From Polytrichum commune (Eukaryota; Streptophyta; Polytrichopsida; Polytrichales; Polytrichaceae): a stretch of DNA of 64,000 bases. The stretch lies in NCBI GenBank assembly GCA_950295325.1, contig OX485806.1, forward strand, positions 33,914,001 through 33,978,000. Reading direction: 5' to 3'. A program made the position numbers and the translations under genes. The notes beneath the pieces are model-generated. The model did not search any database. It had not been told where the DNA came from and saw only the letters and a program-made list of their open reading frames with translations. Positions 21,310-30,442 of the stretch are shown piece after piece (position 1 is the first letter of the stretch; every line of letters starts with the position of its first letter).

Positions 21310-21634
21310 GGACTTTGTGGATGTTTACCACATGTTTTAGTGGTGAAGTTGTTATTTAGTTGGTTGGAAATTTTATGGGATTGAAAACCACATTGAAAGA
21401 GTTATCCAAGAATTCAACATTAATTGTTGAAGGCGATTAAGGATGGGGCTCACATTGCACCCAGCCTACAATTCTTGGATTACTTTGTCAATCACGAGTT
21501 TAATTCCTTCGATTACTACTACCTAATTAAATATGTATAGATGTAGCAACAACTTCATCATGTTCAACAACTCTATCGATGAGTGTGTTTGTTCCTAGCC
21601 GATTGGAGGGGCTCCTTATCTGCTAGTGGGGGCA
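21310..21634 (+). other. 3' untranslated interval with polypurine tract
   Basis: Non-coding sequence between the Pol stop and the 105-bp repeat. AGTGGGGG at 21625-21632 is the best polypurine-tract candidate for plus-strand priming. It is unusual that it lies about 110 bp before the U3 start at 21742 rather than next to it. Confidence 0.55.
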
Positions 21635-21739
21635 CTTGAAGAGGTGGTTGTTAGCATTTTAGTTTGTTATTTTATTTTGCTATTGATGTTGACAACGACA
21701 CTCGATCTGTTGTGTTTAACGATCTTAGTTTACACGACA
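21635..21739 (+). repeat. 105-bp repeat A, copy 1 (before 3' LTR)
   Basis: Starts CTTGAAGAGGTGGTTGTTAG and ends TTACACGACA. An identical copy lies at 22176-22280, at the very end of the element. Copy 1 is separated from the U3 start TGTC by only GC, as in an LTR-LTR junction. Confidence 0.95.
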
Positions 21740-21741
21740 GC

Positions 21742-22280
21742 TGTCACGTGAGGTGACATCGGGGGCTAAGTCACGTCAACTTAGGAGTAAATGGACTCCA
21801 TTAGGAGTCCATGTGTGTTGGGATGAGTAACGGACTCCATTGGGAGTCCTAGTTAGTTGTTCATCCACTCCATGGATGAACTCCACATTGGATTGGGGTT
21901 GTATGGAGAGGAAGGCCTCTTGACTTGCCATTGTTGTCAAGTCAAGTCTTGTGAGTGTGTTTTGAGAGAGAGAGAGAGCTTGTTGTTGCTTTCTCATGGC
22001 TATGGTGTAGTAGATTATGAGTAAAGCCTTTGCATTCTTTCTCCACCACTTGCACTCTTGGATTCTCCCTTCGTGGAGTGAGAGATAGCTTGACTCTTGT
22101 GTGTGAATTTTAGAGTTTCTTAAGCTTTGTAAGGAGACATTTTAGTTTCTTAAGCTTGGAGAGAGAAACCCTCATCTTGAAGAGGTGGTTGTTAGCATTT
22201 TAGTTTGTTATTTTATTTTGCTATTGATGTTGACAACGACACTCGATCTGTTGTGTTTAACGATCTTAGTTTACACGACA
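21742..22280 (+). repeat. 3' LTR of the methyltransferase element (539 bp)
   Basis: Consists of the 433 bp shared with the 5' LTR plus one T and the 105-bp repeat A, which I read as U5. It starts TGTC and ends GACA, and CATC follows as the target duplication. The related solo LTR at 8153-8442 ends TTATACGACA, which supports this as the true LTR end. Confidence 0.8.
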
Positions 22281-22284
22281 CATC

Positions 22285-22752
22285 ACCGAACATGGGCTTC
22301 TGGACTCCCCAACAACCGACTGCCGAACGGGGACCAGCTGGTTTAAGGCTGAACCAGGGGACTGTGTTCCCACCGAGACCAGTGGCTCCCATACTCAGGC
22401 TTCTACGGGCAGACCTAGGCCTTAGGGGCAGTGGACAGCTAGATAAATTCCCAATTCTGGGTTTAATTGGCTAAGTAAATTAAGTGATGTTGCTAGGATT
22501 AATGGTAGTTGAAGTAGGGTGGTTAGGTTAGGAGTATTTCTTGGGACACTGGATTTGTTATGTGGATTTTCTATGAGAAGTTTAAAACTAGTGTTTATGA
22601 ACACTAGTGATTGATAATAATAATAATAAAAGATTGTGAAATGCTATTGTTGGCCATCGAGGCTAATGAAGTGTCAGCGTGAGGTTGAGTACATCGCGAA
22701 ACTATGGATGGGGGATCCTAGCTCACACTCATTCAATAGGGTATGTGTGTCA
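22285..22752 (+). mobile_element. 3' LTR of the decayed gypsy element, second part
   Basis: Continues the LTR interrupted at 12270. The TAATAATAATAATAAAAGATTG stretch near 22616 resembles an inverted counterpart near 54790. The end near GTGTGTCAG (about 22752) is a weak estimate. Total LTR length would be about 1.4 kb, in the range of the two solo LTRs at the right of the window. Confidence 0.4.
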
Positions 22753-23488
22753 GTAAGTGTAAGTTTTCATCTCGTCATGAGATTGTAGAACAATAATCTT
22801 TTGAGAACAATAGTCTTTGAGTATCACAATTATCTTTAATAAGCATTGGCCAATGCATCTTCAAATCACATTAGTACTTTCATTAATTGGTCAAGGTTAA
22901 TTCCAATACAAGACAAATTGTTTATTCCTTAATTCCAAGATTCAATCATTACTCATAACTTATGCAACTTAACAACAATTACCAAAGTCAAGCTATAGTC
23001 TTAATTGCTTTGCACAACCTGCAACAACAACAACCAGGGTAACACACAAAACAATAGTTGATCTGGTTAGTTTGCACTTCATACTCAAAGATTAAGTCTC
23101 TAGACTCTGTAATCATATAAAAACTCCAATTACACCTAAGACAACTTATGCCTAAATCTCCTTGATAATCCAAAGTTTACTCAAATTCAAAGTTACTTAA
23201 TCAAACTTATTCTCTCAACTCATCCACAAATCAACTAATCATAATTCTTTTCTCATCACATCCAGTTGATGGGGGGTTCTCTCATTAAACTCACTTGACA
23301 TATTTTACTTCTAGTAGCCTATAGTGTTTATTTCACTATAATCACACTCGGCTAAACAATTTACTCATTCCTTTCTTACTGCCTCTCACATGCTCAACAA
23401 TAGGCTATCGTTTCACTCACAGACTAACACTTGGCCTTCTGACTTCCTCACACGACTGTTGCCTCTTACAGGAATTTACCCCTCAACG

Positions 23489-23529
<41 letters not shown>

Positions 23530-24858
23530 GGCACCCCTGGGTTCACCCTTACAAGTTTTCTCTTCGTTTCAACCAACATTGTTCACACGTTCTACCCTCA
23601 GATCACTCACACATTCTTTCTCCTAGCTCAGGCCGATGATAGTTTAATTATGATCTTTCAGTTTCTACAATCATAGTTCTACCCTTGTTCTCACTCATCA
23701 GATGGTGATGGCTTCATTGACTCCCAGAATATCCCATTCCTTGTTGACTCTCGCTCTGCCAAGAACATAGTTCTCTCGCATTCTTACTTCGAACTCTCTC
23801 ATACATTTAGTAGACTCTTCCAGTCCTACTTGATTTTTTATTTAGATTTTCTTTCACATATGATAGTTTTCTCGCACATAACTCTATTCAATTGTTCGAA
23901 CTCTTACTTGCACAACTTACTCATTCAACTCTCTTCTCAACCGCAGATTCACTCCAATACAATTTCATCAAAAGACAATGATTTGACAATTTCATTGTAC
24001 GGAATCAAAGACAAGAAAATAGTTTGAACCATAACACGGCAACTCTGTGCAACTTATATTCCAAAACAACAATAAGCTTTTCTCCAAAGCCCCAATCCCA
24101 CAATCACTGCGGCGGTTGCTAAGCTATTTATTGAATATAGTTTCATTACAAGTAACCTCGTGCGCTTTCTGCAATGAGGGAGACATATCCATTGAGCTCA
24201 ACAATGCTCTCAAAAAGTCTACAAGAAAATGCATGTCTATCTCCCTCCTGCCAGCCCTCTTGACTCGGCTGGGAAGACAATAGTCTTTGTAACCAACTAT
24301 GGGCACCTAAGCCCGCGCTAATAATTATAACTACCTTCCTAACCTATAGTTAACTACTTTCATCTACTTGGATGTCGCTTCATCCAACTACTATATATCT
24401 ATCCATAGTTTAACTATTTGACCAAAAATTCGGCTCACAGTGCCCTCTTAAACTATACTTTTTCCGTCACGCCGAATGTGATGGCAACATGTGTGAAACT
24501 TCACGGCTTTAGGAAACTCTATGTATTAAGATTGGGGGGAGCTTATCGGAAATGGGTCTGTCTACTCTAATAACCTCCGACATGTACCAGAGCCTATTCC
24601 AAAGGTTGCAGATTACAAGCTTGTTGGTATATTTTCCTGCAGGACTACCGGAGTTGTCTTGTTGAAGAAAACAAGCACATAAACTGACAATGGTTAAAGG
24701 CTACAGTTAGGTTCTGATCAGACTTCAACTGTAGAAGCTATCACATGGCACATTAATGGAGCGCTGTCATGGCCTATAGGCTTTATGATGGCAATAACGC
24801 GATTTTTGCAAGGAATCAGAATGGGCAATCGCCCACACTATGAATGACTCCCAAGCTC
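22753..24858. other. Gene-free interval, possibly LTR-derived
   Basis: No coding region is recognisable. The plus strand is pyrimidine-rich. GGCTCACAG near 24431 (TGTGAGCC on the minus strand) resembles the start of the TGTGAGCCC LTR family, so part of this interval may be an old minus-strand LTR, but the rest cannot be matched by eye. Confidence 0.35.
23491..23527. repeat. (CT)n microsatellite
   Basis: An uninterrupted CT dinucleotide run of about 18 units. Confidence 0.95.
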
Positions 24859-24955
24859 TTGGATTGATGTCTGTGACATTTTGGACATGGAAACTGGGTG
24901 CACCGGTGTCCTGGGTCTGGAAAAGTCCTGATTGGGAAGGGGTTAATGGGTACTC
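24859..24955 (-). pseudogene. Fragment of the HxC-CPxCH repeat gene
   Basis: On the minus strand this reads as a diverged form of the repeat module in the 842-residue gene just downstream: a PIRT-like lead, then GHRCTQFPCPKCH. Nucleotide similarity runs from GGATTGATGT through CACCGGTGTCC to AAAGTCCTGAT. Flanking frames are broken, so it is a decayed partial copy or a severed repeat. Confidence 0.6.
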
Positions 24956-25377
24956 CCTGGGGCAGTAAAACCTGTATCATAAGCAGAGGTCATTGGCCAA
25001 ACAAGGTTCTGACAATTTATAGTGAGTTCACAAAAAGTGTTATAATAAGACTGTTAAATAGTAAGACAAATTTTCATTTAATGAAGTCATGGAAAAGTCT
25101 TATTATATCCTAAGACCCATGCAGAATGTCCTTAACTTTCCTTCTTCTCTTTACAGTATCCATTACCCGTAGGAATACAGCCGTTAACTATTACAAATAA
25201 GTTAGCATCGGATTCATCTTCTTGAACTCTTTGCAACAAGACCAAGTTCAGTGAGAGCTTAAGAATTGTGAAAGAAAAATAAGAATAGTGAAAACAGTGC
25301 TTTAAAATTTTAAAAATCTTTTTTTCTAAAACGCGTATTGCCTTTCAGGGACTACCACATGATGCTTGGAAACCACA

Positions 25378-27906
25378 TTAATGATCAACCTGCACATCGT
25401 GGGATAAATCGACTCTGACCTGCTGGTACTTGGGGCGTGGAGTCTGCATCTCTTCCGAGATTGCATGATGCTTGGAAATCACCACCTCAGGAACCGGATT
25501 AGATAATCCTGATTCACTCGCGCTAAATTTTTGAACTCCATGTACTGCAATCTGGGATTGATGTCGTCCGTGACATTTTGGGCATGGGAACTCGGTGCAC
25601 CGGTGTCCCCCGTCCGGCAAAGTCCTGATCGGATCAACGATGGGGTTGAAGGCCATGAGTACTACTCTTGCACTCGCACATGAATTATCCAGAACCACAT
25701 TTTGGGATTCCCCTCTGACCTGCTGGTACTTGGGGCGTGGTGTCTGCATCTCTTCGGAGATCATCGCATGATGCTGGAAAATCTCATAGTGATCGACTTC
25801 GGCCGTCAACATTGCAGGCGGCGATCTGCGACATGGGTGGCAAAGTGGGCAAGGGAACCGGTTGCAACGGTGGCCAGTCGGCTCTGGGAAGCTAATCTTC
25901 ACCACCTCAGGAACCGGATTAGATAATCCTGATTCACTCGCGCTAAATTTTTGAGCTCCATGTACTACATTCTGGGATTGATGTCGTCCGTGACATTTTG
26001 GGCATGGGAACTCGGTGCACCGGTGTCCCCCGTCCGGCAAAGTCCTGATCGGATCAACGATGGGGTTGAAGGCCATGAGTACTACTCTTGCACTCGCACA
26101 TGAATTATCCAGAACCACATTTTGGGATTCCCCTCTGACCTGCTGGTACTTGGGGCGTGGTGTCTGCATCTCTTCGGAGATCATCGCATGATGCTGGAAA
26201 ATCTCATAGTGATCGACTTCGGCCGTCAACATTGCAGGCGGCGATCTGCGACATGGGTGGCAAAGTGGGCAAGGGAACCGGTTGCAACGGTGGCCAGTCG
26301 GCTCTGGGAAGCTAATCTTCACCACCTCAGGAACCGGATTAGATAATCCTGATTCACTCGCGCTAAATTTTTGAACTCCATGTACTACATTCTGGGATTG
26401 ATGTCGTCCGTGACATTTTGGGCATGGGAACTCGGTGCACCGGTGTCCCCCGTCCGGCAAAGTCCTGATCGGATCAACGATGGGGTTGAAGGTCATGAGT
26501 ACTACTCCTGCACTTGCACATGAATTATCTAGAACCACATTTTGGGATATCCCTCTGACCTGCTGGTACTTGGGGCGTGGAGTCTGCATCTCTTCGGAGA
26601 TCATCGCATGATGCTGGAAAATCTCATAGTGATCGACTTCGGCCGTCAACATTGCAGGCGGCGAGCTGCGACCTGGGTGGCAAAGTGGGCAAGGGAACCG
26701 GTTGCAACGGTGGCCAGTCGGCTCTGGGAAGCTAATCTTCACCACCTCAGGAACCGGATTAGATAATCCTGATTCACTCGCGCTAAATTTTTGAACTCCA
26801 TGTACTGCATTCTGGGATTGATGTCCGTGACATTTTGGGCATGGGAACTCGGTGCACCGGTGTCCCCCGTCCGGCAAAGTCCTGATCGGATCAACGATGG
26901 GGTTGAAGGTCATGAGTACTACTCCTGCACTCGCACATGAATTATCCAGAACCACATTTTGGGATTCCCCTCTGACCTGCTGGTACTTGGGGCGTGGAGT
27001 CTGCATCTCTTCGGAGATCGCATGATGCTGGAAAATCTCATCGTGATCGACTTTGGCCGTCGACATTGCAGGCGGCGAGCTGCGACCTGGATGGCAAAGT
27101 GGGCAAGAGAACCGGTTGCAACGGTGGCCAGTCGGCTCTGGGAAGCTAATCTTCACCACCTCAGGAACCGGATTAGATAATCCTGATTCACTCGCTCTAA
27201 ATTTTTGAACTCCATGTACTGCATTCTGGGATTGATGTCGTCCGTGACATTTTGGGCATGGGAACTCGGTGCACCGGTGTCCCCCGTCCGGCAAAGTCCT
27301 GATCGGATCAACGATGGGGTTGAAGGTCATGAGTACTACTCCTGCACTTGCACATGAATTATGCAGAACCGCATTCTGGGATTCCCCTCTGACCTGCTGG
27401 TACTTGGGGCGTGGAGTCTGCATCTCTTCGGAGATCACATGATGGTTGATCTCATCACGATAATCTTCGGCTTCGGTGCGCCCTGGGTGACAAAGTGGGC
27501 AAGGAAACCGGTTGCAGCGGTGGCGAGCTGTCGGTTCCGGGAAGCTTCTCGACTTTGGGATGATTGCGTTGGGTAATGCACCTCCGCCTTCATGATGATC
27601 AACTCCTTTCTGGAATTGATCTGTGTGACATCTTGGGCATGGAATTACTAACGTCGTGCAACGGTGGCTCGGCTCCGGAAAACTCAGTGTAATCATCATT
27701 GGAAACTTCGTCATGTGTTCTAGTGTGAAACCTGCTGCATCATGAAATCCTCCCACCTTCTGAGGGATGATTACCTGATCATCACGAGAGTGATACCTTG
27801 ACCATGCAAACTGTTTGCAAGTGTAGAGAGATTCGGGACATGATGTGATCCCAGGAACGATGACTTCAGTGCTGTAGATGATCATCAATTGATCGTTGCA
27901 AGCCAT
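25378..27906 (-). CDS. Tandem-repeat protein with eleven HxC...CPxCH modules, unknown family
   Basis: 842 codons without a stop, ATG at 27906. I do not recognise the family. After a unique N-terminus (MACNDQLMIIYSTEV) come eleven cysteine/histidine modules: one HRCTTLVIPCPRCH, then HRCNRFPCPLCH and HRCTEFPCPKCH alternating five times each. Two modules plus linkers make a unit of about 140 residues (EEMQTPRPKYQQVRG, NSCASAGVVLMTFNPIVDP, RTLPDGG, SESGLSNPVPEVV). Each module offers one His, three Cys and a final His, a plausible zinc site. No signal peptide or membrane helix is evident. The last unit lacks the HRCNRF module. The frame is kept through whole-codon gains and losses between repeats (420/420/417/417 bp), which argues for a translated gene. 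Decayed relatives lie at 24859 and about 29600. Further introns upstream cannot be excluded. Confidence 0.75.
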   Translation of the reverse strand: MACNDQLMIIYSTEVIVPGITSCPESLYTCKQFAWSRYHSRDDQVIIPQKVGGFHDAAGFTLEHMTKFPMMITLSFPEPSHRCTTLVIPCPRCHTDQFQKGVDHHEGGGALPNAIIPKSRSFPEPTARHRCNRFPCPLCHPGRTEAEDYRDEINHHVISEEMQTPRPKYQQVRGESQNAVLHNSCASAGVVLMTFNPIVDPIRTLPDGGHRCTEFPCPKCHGRHQSQNAVHGVQKFRASESGLSNPVPEVVKISFPEPTGHRCNRFSCPLCHPGRSSPPAMSTAKVDHDEIFQHHAISEEMQTPRPKYQQVRGESQNVVLDNSCASAGVVLMTFNPIVDPIRTLPDGGHRCTEFPCPKCHGHQSQNAVHGVQKFSASESGLSNPVPEVVKISFPEPTGHRCNRFPCPLCHPGRSSPPAMLTAEVDHYEIFQHHAMISEEMQTPRPKYQQVRGISQNVVLDNSCASAGVVLMTFNPIVDPIRTLPDGGHRCTEFPCPKCHGRHQSQNVVHGVQKFSASESGLSNPVPEVVKISFPEPTGHRCNRFPCPLCHPCRRSPPAMLTAEVDHYEIFQHHAMISEEMQTPRPKYQQVRGESQNVVLDNSCASARVVLMAFNPIVDPIRTLPDGGHRCTEFPCPKCHGRHQSQNVVHGAQKFSASESGLSNPVPEVVKISFPEPTGHRCNRFPCPLCHPCRRSPPAMLTAEVDHYEIFQHHAMISEEMQTPRPKYQQVRGESQNVVLDNSCASARVVLMAFNPIVDPIRTLPDGGHRCTEFPCPKCHGRHQSQIAVHGVQKFSASESGLSNPVPEVVISKHHAISEEMQTPRPKYQQVRVDLSHDVQVDH
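25414..27388. repeat. Tandem repeat array, 420-bp unit
   Basis: The word TCTGACCTGCTGGTACTTGG recurs at 25414, 25714, 26134, 26554, 26971 and 27388, giving spacings of 300, 420, 420, 417 and 417 bp. The units starting at 25714 and 26134 are almost identical, which points to recent unequal exchange. The 300-bp spacing is a unit that lost one module. Confidence 0.95.
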
Positions 27907-27972
27907 ATTGATGCAAGAATTTGCTCCAATTCTTTGACTATACTGTAACTACAGATTCTTAACTGCAGATCT

Positions 27973-27981
27973 CTTTATATG
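27973..27981 (-). promoter_or_regulatory. Candidate TATA box of the repeat-protein gene
   Basis: CATATAAAG on the minus strand lies about 67 nt upstream of the ATG at 27906. This would place transcription start some 35-40 nt before the ATG. It is based on motif and position only. Confidence 0.35.
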
Positions 27982-29559
27982 AATGATCACTCTGAGTGTG
28001 CAGAAATAGGATGAATATCGAGGTGTGCGGTGAAGCTGTTTTTGTGGGTTTCAACTAGCTGGAACGTTGCATGTAAATAGCAGTCGATTACAGGAGTGAA
28101 TTGGTTCTAGAAATTTGGTAAGGCGACCCCAGATTGATTGCTACGAAACTTGATAACCAGCTGCAATTGCCTAGCATCTGCAACATGTACGGCTACCTGG
28201 AGAACTTTTTCAAAATCTCGATCGCTAGTTCCCGCGTTTAAATTTGTGTCAAAGTTCAGTACAAGCCGCTGACTAGTAGCGATGATCGAGGTCAGATGCG
28301 ACAGATATGAATTAGTATCAGTACTGCAGATCAGTATCTAGCGAGTTAGTAGCAGTAGTGGAGATCACTAAGGTGATTGGAGAGTAATTCATCAACAATG
28401 ATGATGAGCATTACAATTGGTAATCAACCCACGCCCTGATCTCAGCTAAATCCACTTCAAATCTGTACTAAGCACATGTACAAATGAAGCACAGTCTATC
28501 TTCATAAGCTAATTATTTACGTTTTGTTTTCAAAACAAATGAAACAGATTTATCTCATGGCCAACAAACTCAACAAGGCCACCGGACTGGCCCGAATTAG
28601 AACTTAAGCTAAGGTGCATGTGCGTTTAATGCAGGCAGCTGCTCGATCGACCGTTGCATATGAATAACAGTCGATTAGAAGTGAGGAATCGATTTAATGA
28701 TTCAAAACTCATCCGGGTCATGAGTATCCAGATTGGTTTCAACGAAATTCTGCAACATGAACTAGATATCAAAGTCTGACTGACAATGAATCATGAATCT
28801 TCAACTAACGAAGTAGAAGTAAGTGAATGTCTTAAAAGTGAATGTCTCCACAATGACGCAGTTGCGACATTCATTTGCGAAATGCTTGTGAAATCCCTGA
28901 GTGTACTTAATGTCTCAAATGTAGACATTAACTTACAAAACTGGAGAATCGAGATCGCTAAGCTGATTGCATGCAGAGTGAAGAGCGAAGTCTAATGAGC
29001 GGAGTAAAGAGTTCAGATGTGTATAACTAATCAGCCGACGCCCATTGAGCTCCACTTTTGAGGAATTTTCTACACAAACTGATAGAGCACAGATCATATT
29101 ACGCCACTTAAGTAATTGTACTCTCTGTCGATGGGTACAGTCCTCGGAGTCCCAGAATTATAAGTTTAACCTATGATGATCAAGAATAAGACAAATCACG
29201 ATCTTCCGAACTTCATGAAACATCACGGATCATAATTGTCCTCATCTTGTCGGCCACACGACGTCCAATCCTCCAAACTACATTTATATTCCAAAACCGT
29301 GAATCAACTAGTTGCTTCATTCAACTTCGTAACTCTAAATATTGGTACCCGATGGTTTGAACTCCAAAGCAGTCAAGGTGAAGCAACCCGTGCACTGAGG
29401 GAAATGAACTAAATTGACCGGCTCGTGCTTTTTGATTATATGTCGCCATGGATTGATCATTGATCCCCCGGTCAACCTCTGACTCCTGGAATTCAACAAG
29501 ATCGATGACGATGATCAGCAGATCATCACTGATGAGAGGAGGTAAAACCAAAAAAATCT
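27982..29559. other. Gene-free interval upstream of the repeat-protein gene
   Basis: No recognisable gene. A roughly 43-bp motif occurs twice in direct orientation: CGTTGCATGTAAATAGCAGT at 28064 and CGTTGCATATGAATAACAGT at 28652, each followed by CGATTA. A 69-codon plus-strand frame at 28786-28995 has no recognisable features. Confidence 0.45.
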
Positions 29560-29690
29560 CCCTAGTTTCAACTCTTGCCCGCCACGACGCATTCACATAA
29601 TGATCCTCGGCTGGGTGTGTGACATCTAATCCGGAAGCGAACTTGGGAACTGGGTGCCGCCAGTCGGCAGCTCAATGCTTTCCATCCACG
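29560..29690 (-). pseudogene. Strongly decayed HxC-CPxCH module
   Basis: On the minus strand GGCGGCACCCAGTTCCCAAG is followed by a GATGTCAC word, which aligns with the nucleotide sequence of the GGHRCTEFPCPKCH module of the 842-residue gene, with small indels. The frame is lost. Confidence 0.4.
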
Positions 29691-29699
29691 TTCGTCCAG

Positions 29700-29759
29700 T
29701 TGTGGACCGTGAAGGCCAACCAGTAAGGCTTACCACCAGTTGGCCTTCACGGTCCACAA
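29700..29759. repeat. Perfect 21-bp inverted repeat (hairpin)
   Basis: TTGTGGACCGTGAAGGCCAA(C) at 29700-29720 is exactly complementary to 29739-29759, with an 18-nt loop. It is GC-rich compared with its surroundings. No element boundary could be tied to it. Confidence 0.9.
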
Positions 29760-30146
29760 AGTTAGGGGTTGAGGTCTACAGTTATAGGCATGTGGCTTAG
29801 AACTCAGTTTCCTCCCCCTCATTTTACTAGTGAGGGTTTACAGACCATTGAAATTGCTCAATTTATTGTAGGGCATATGATGTCGCATGGATGGGTTGGT
29901 TTCATGCCCCCATCACACCAACGTTTCCTTCTAGTTCCAGCGGTGAAATTGCTGGGGATTATGTTGAGAAATAAATGCCGGCCCATCACTTTTCACATTG
30001 TTATAGTCGGAGTTGCCAACAAATGGTGCCAGAAGTGGCGGGCGTGATCAGCCCCTCAGCTCTGTTATACCACAAAACTGACCGATTTGGCAATAGAAGT
30101 TGGCAACGTAAAGGCCACGGAGGCCGAATTTGCCTTTGTAATCTAA

Positions 30147-30364
30147 GGGTCGGTTCACATGGGGTCCCAAGTCCCAAGTCCCACACATATCAGCAAATCC
30201 CAACTTTTGAGCCTCAAGAAATCATTGAAATATGGTTTATATTCATTATTGTTGAATTTTGATTTTTCTTAATGTAAATTAACTCTCAACACTTCAATAA
30301 GTGTTGCCGTGTAGGCATCCATGTCATACTTGGGACTTAGGACTTGGGACCCCATGTGAAGTGG
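30147..30364. mobile_element. MITE-like element with CCCAAGTCCCAAG inverted ends
   Basis: Left end GGGTCGGTTCACATGGGGTC and right end, read inversely from 30364, CCACTTCACATGGGGTCC share TTCACATGGGGTCCCAAGTCC. TAA occurs outside both ends (30144-30146 and 30365-30367), as in PIF/Harbinger insertions. The outermost bases do not match, so the exact ends are uncertain. A second right-end copy lies at 30408-30442 and a related left end at 54404. There is no coding capacity. Confidence 0.5.
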
Positions 30365-30442
30365 TAAGTCCCAACTTCCATGCTCCCAACAACTAAGATT
30401 GCATAGATTGACTTGGGACTTGGGACCCCATGTGATTTGGCC

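Larger units (their letters stand above)
12271..22280 (+). mobile_element. Intact Ty3/gypsy retrotransposon encoding a DNMT and a PHD finger
   Basis: A 10.0-kb element bounded by TGTC...GACA and by the 4-bp duplication CATC (12267-12270 and 22281-22284). Order: 5' LTR (433 bp recognisable), 1.36-kb leader, ORF1 (Gag, zinc knuckles, protease, DNA methyltransferase), UAG readthrough stop, ORF2 (RT, RNase H, integrase, PHD finger), polypurine tract, 3' LTR (539 bp). Both long frames are open and the 433-bp parts of the two LTRs look identical base for base, so insertion was recent and the copy may be active. It sits inside the 3' LTR of an older gypsy element. From memory, gypsy elements with captured cytosine methyltransferases have been reported in charophyte algae; the PHD addition and the stop context I do not recall as described. 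Confidence 0.92.

Noticed and set aside
25414-27388. CRISPR array
   Set aside because: The units are 420 bp, coding and without spacers; the window is eukaryotic.
25702-27576. Repeated plus-strand frames of about 74 codons in the 420-bp array
   Set aside because: They are the antisense shadow of the minus-strand 842-codon gene, recurring because the DNA repeats.
30013-30040. TGGTGCCAGAAGTGG as a retroelement primer-binding site
   Set aside because: No LTR end or gag was found next to it.
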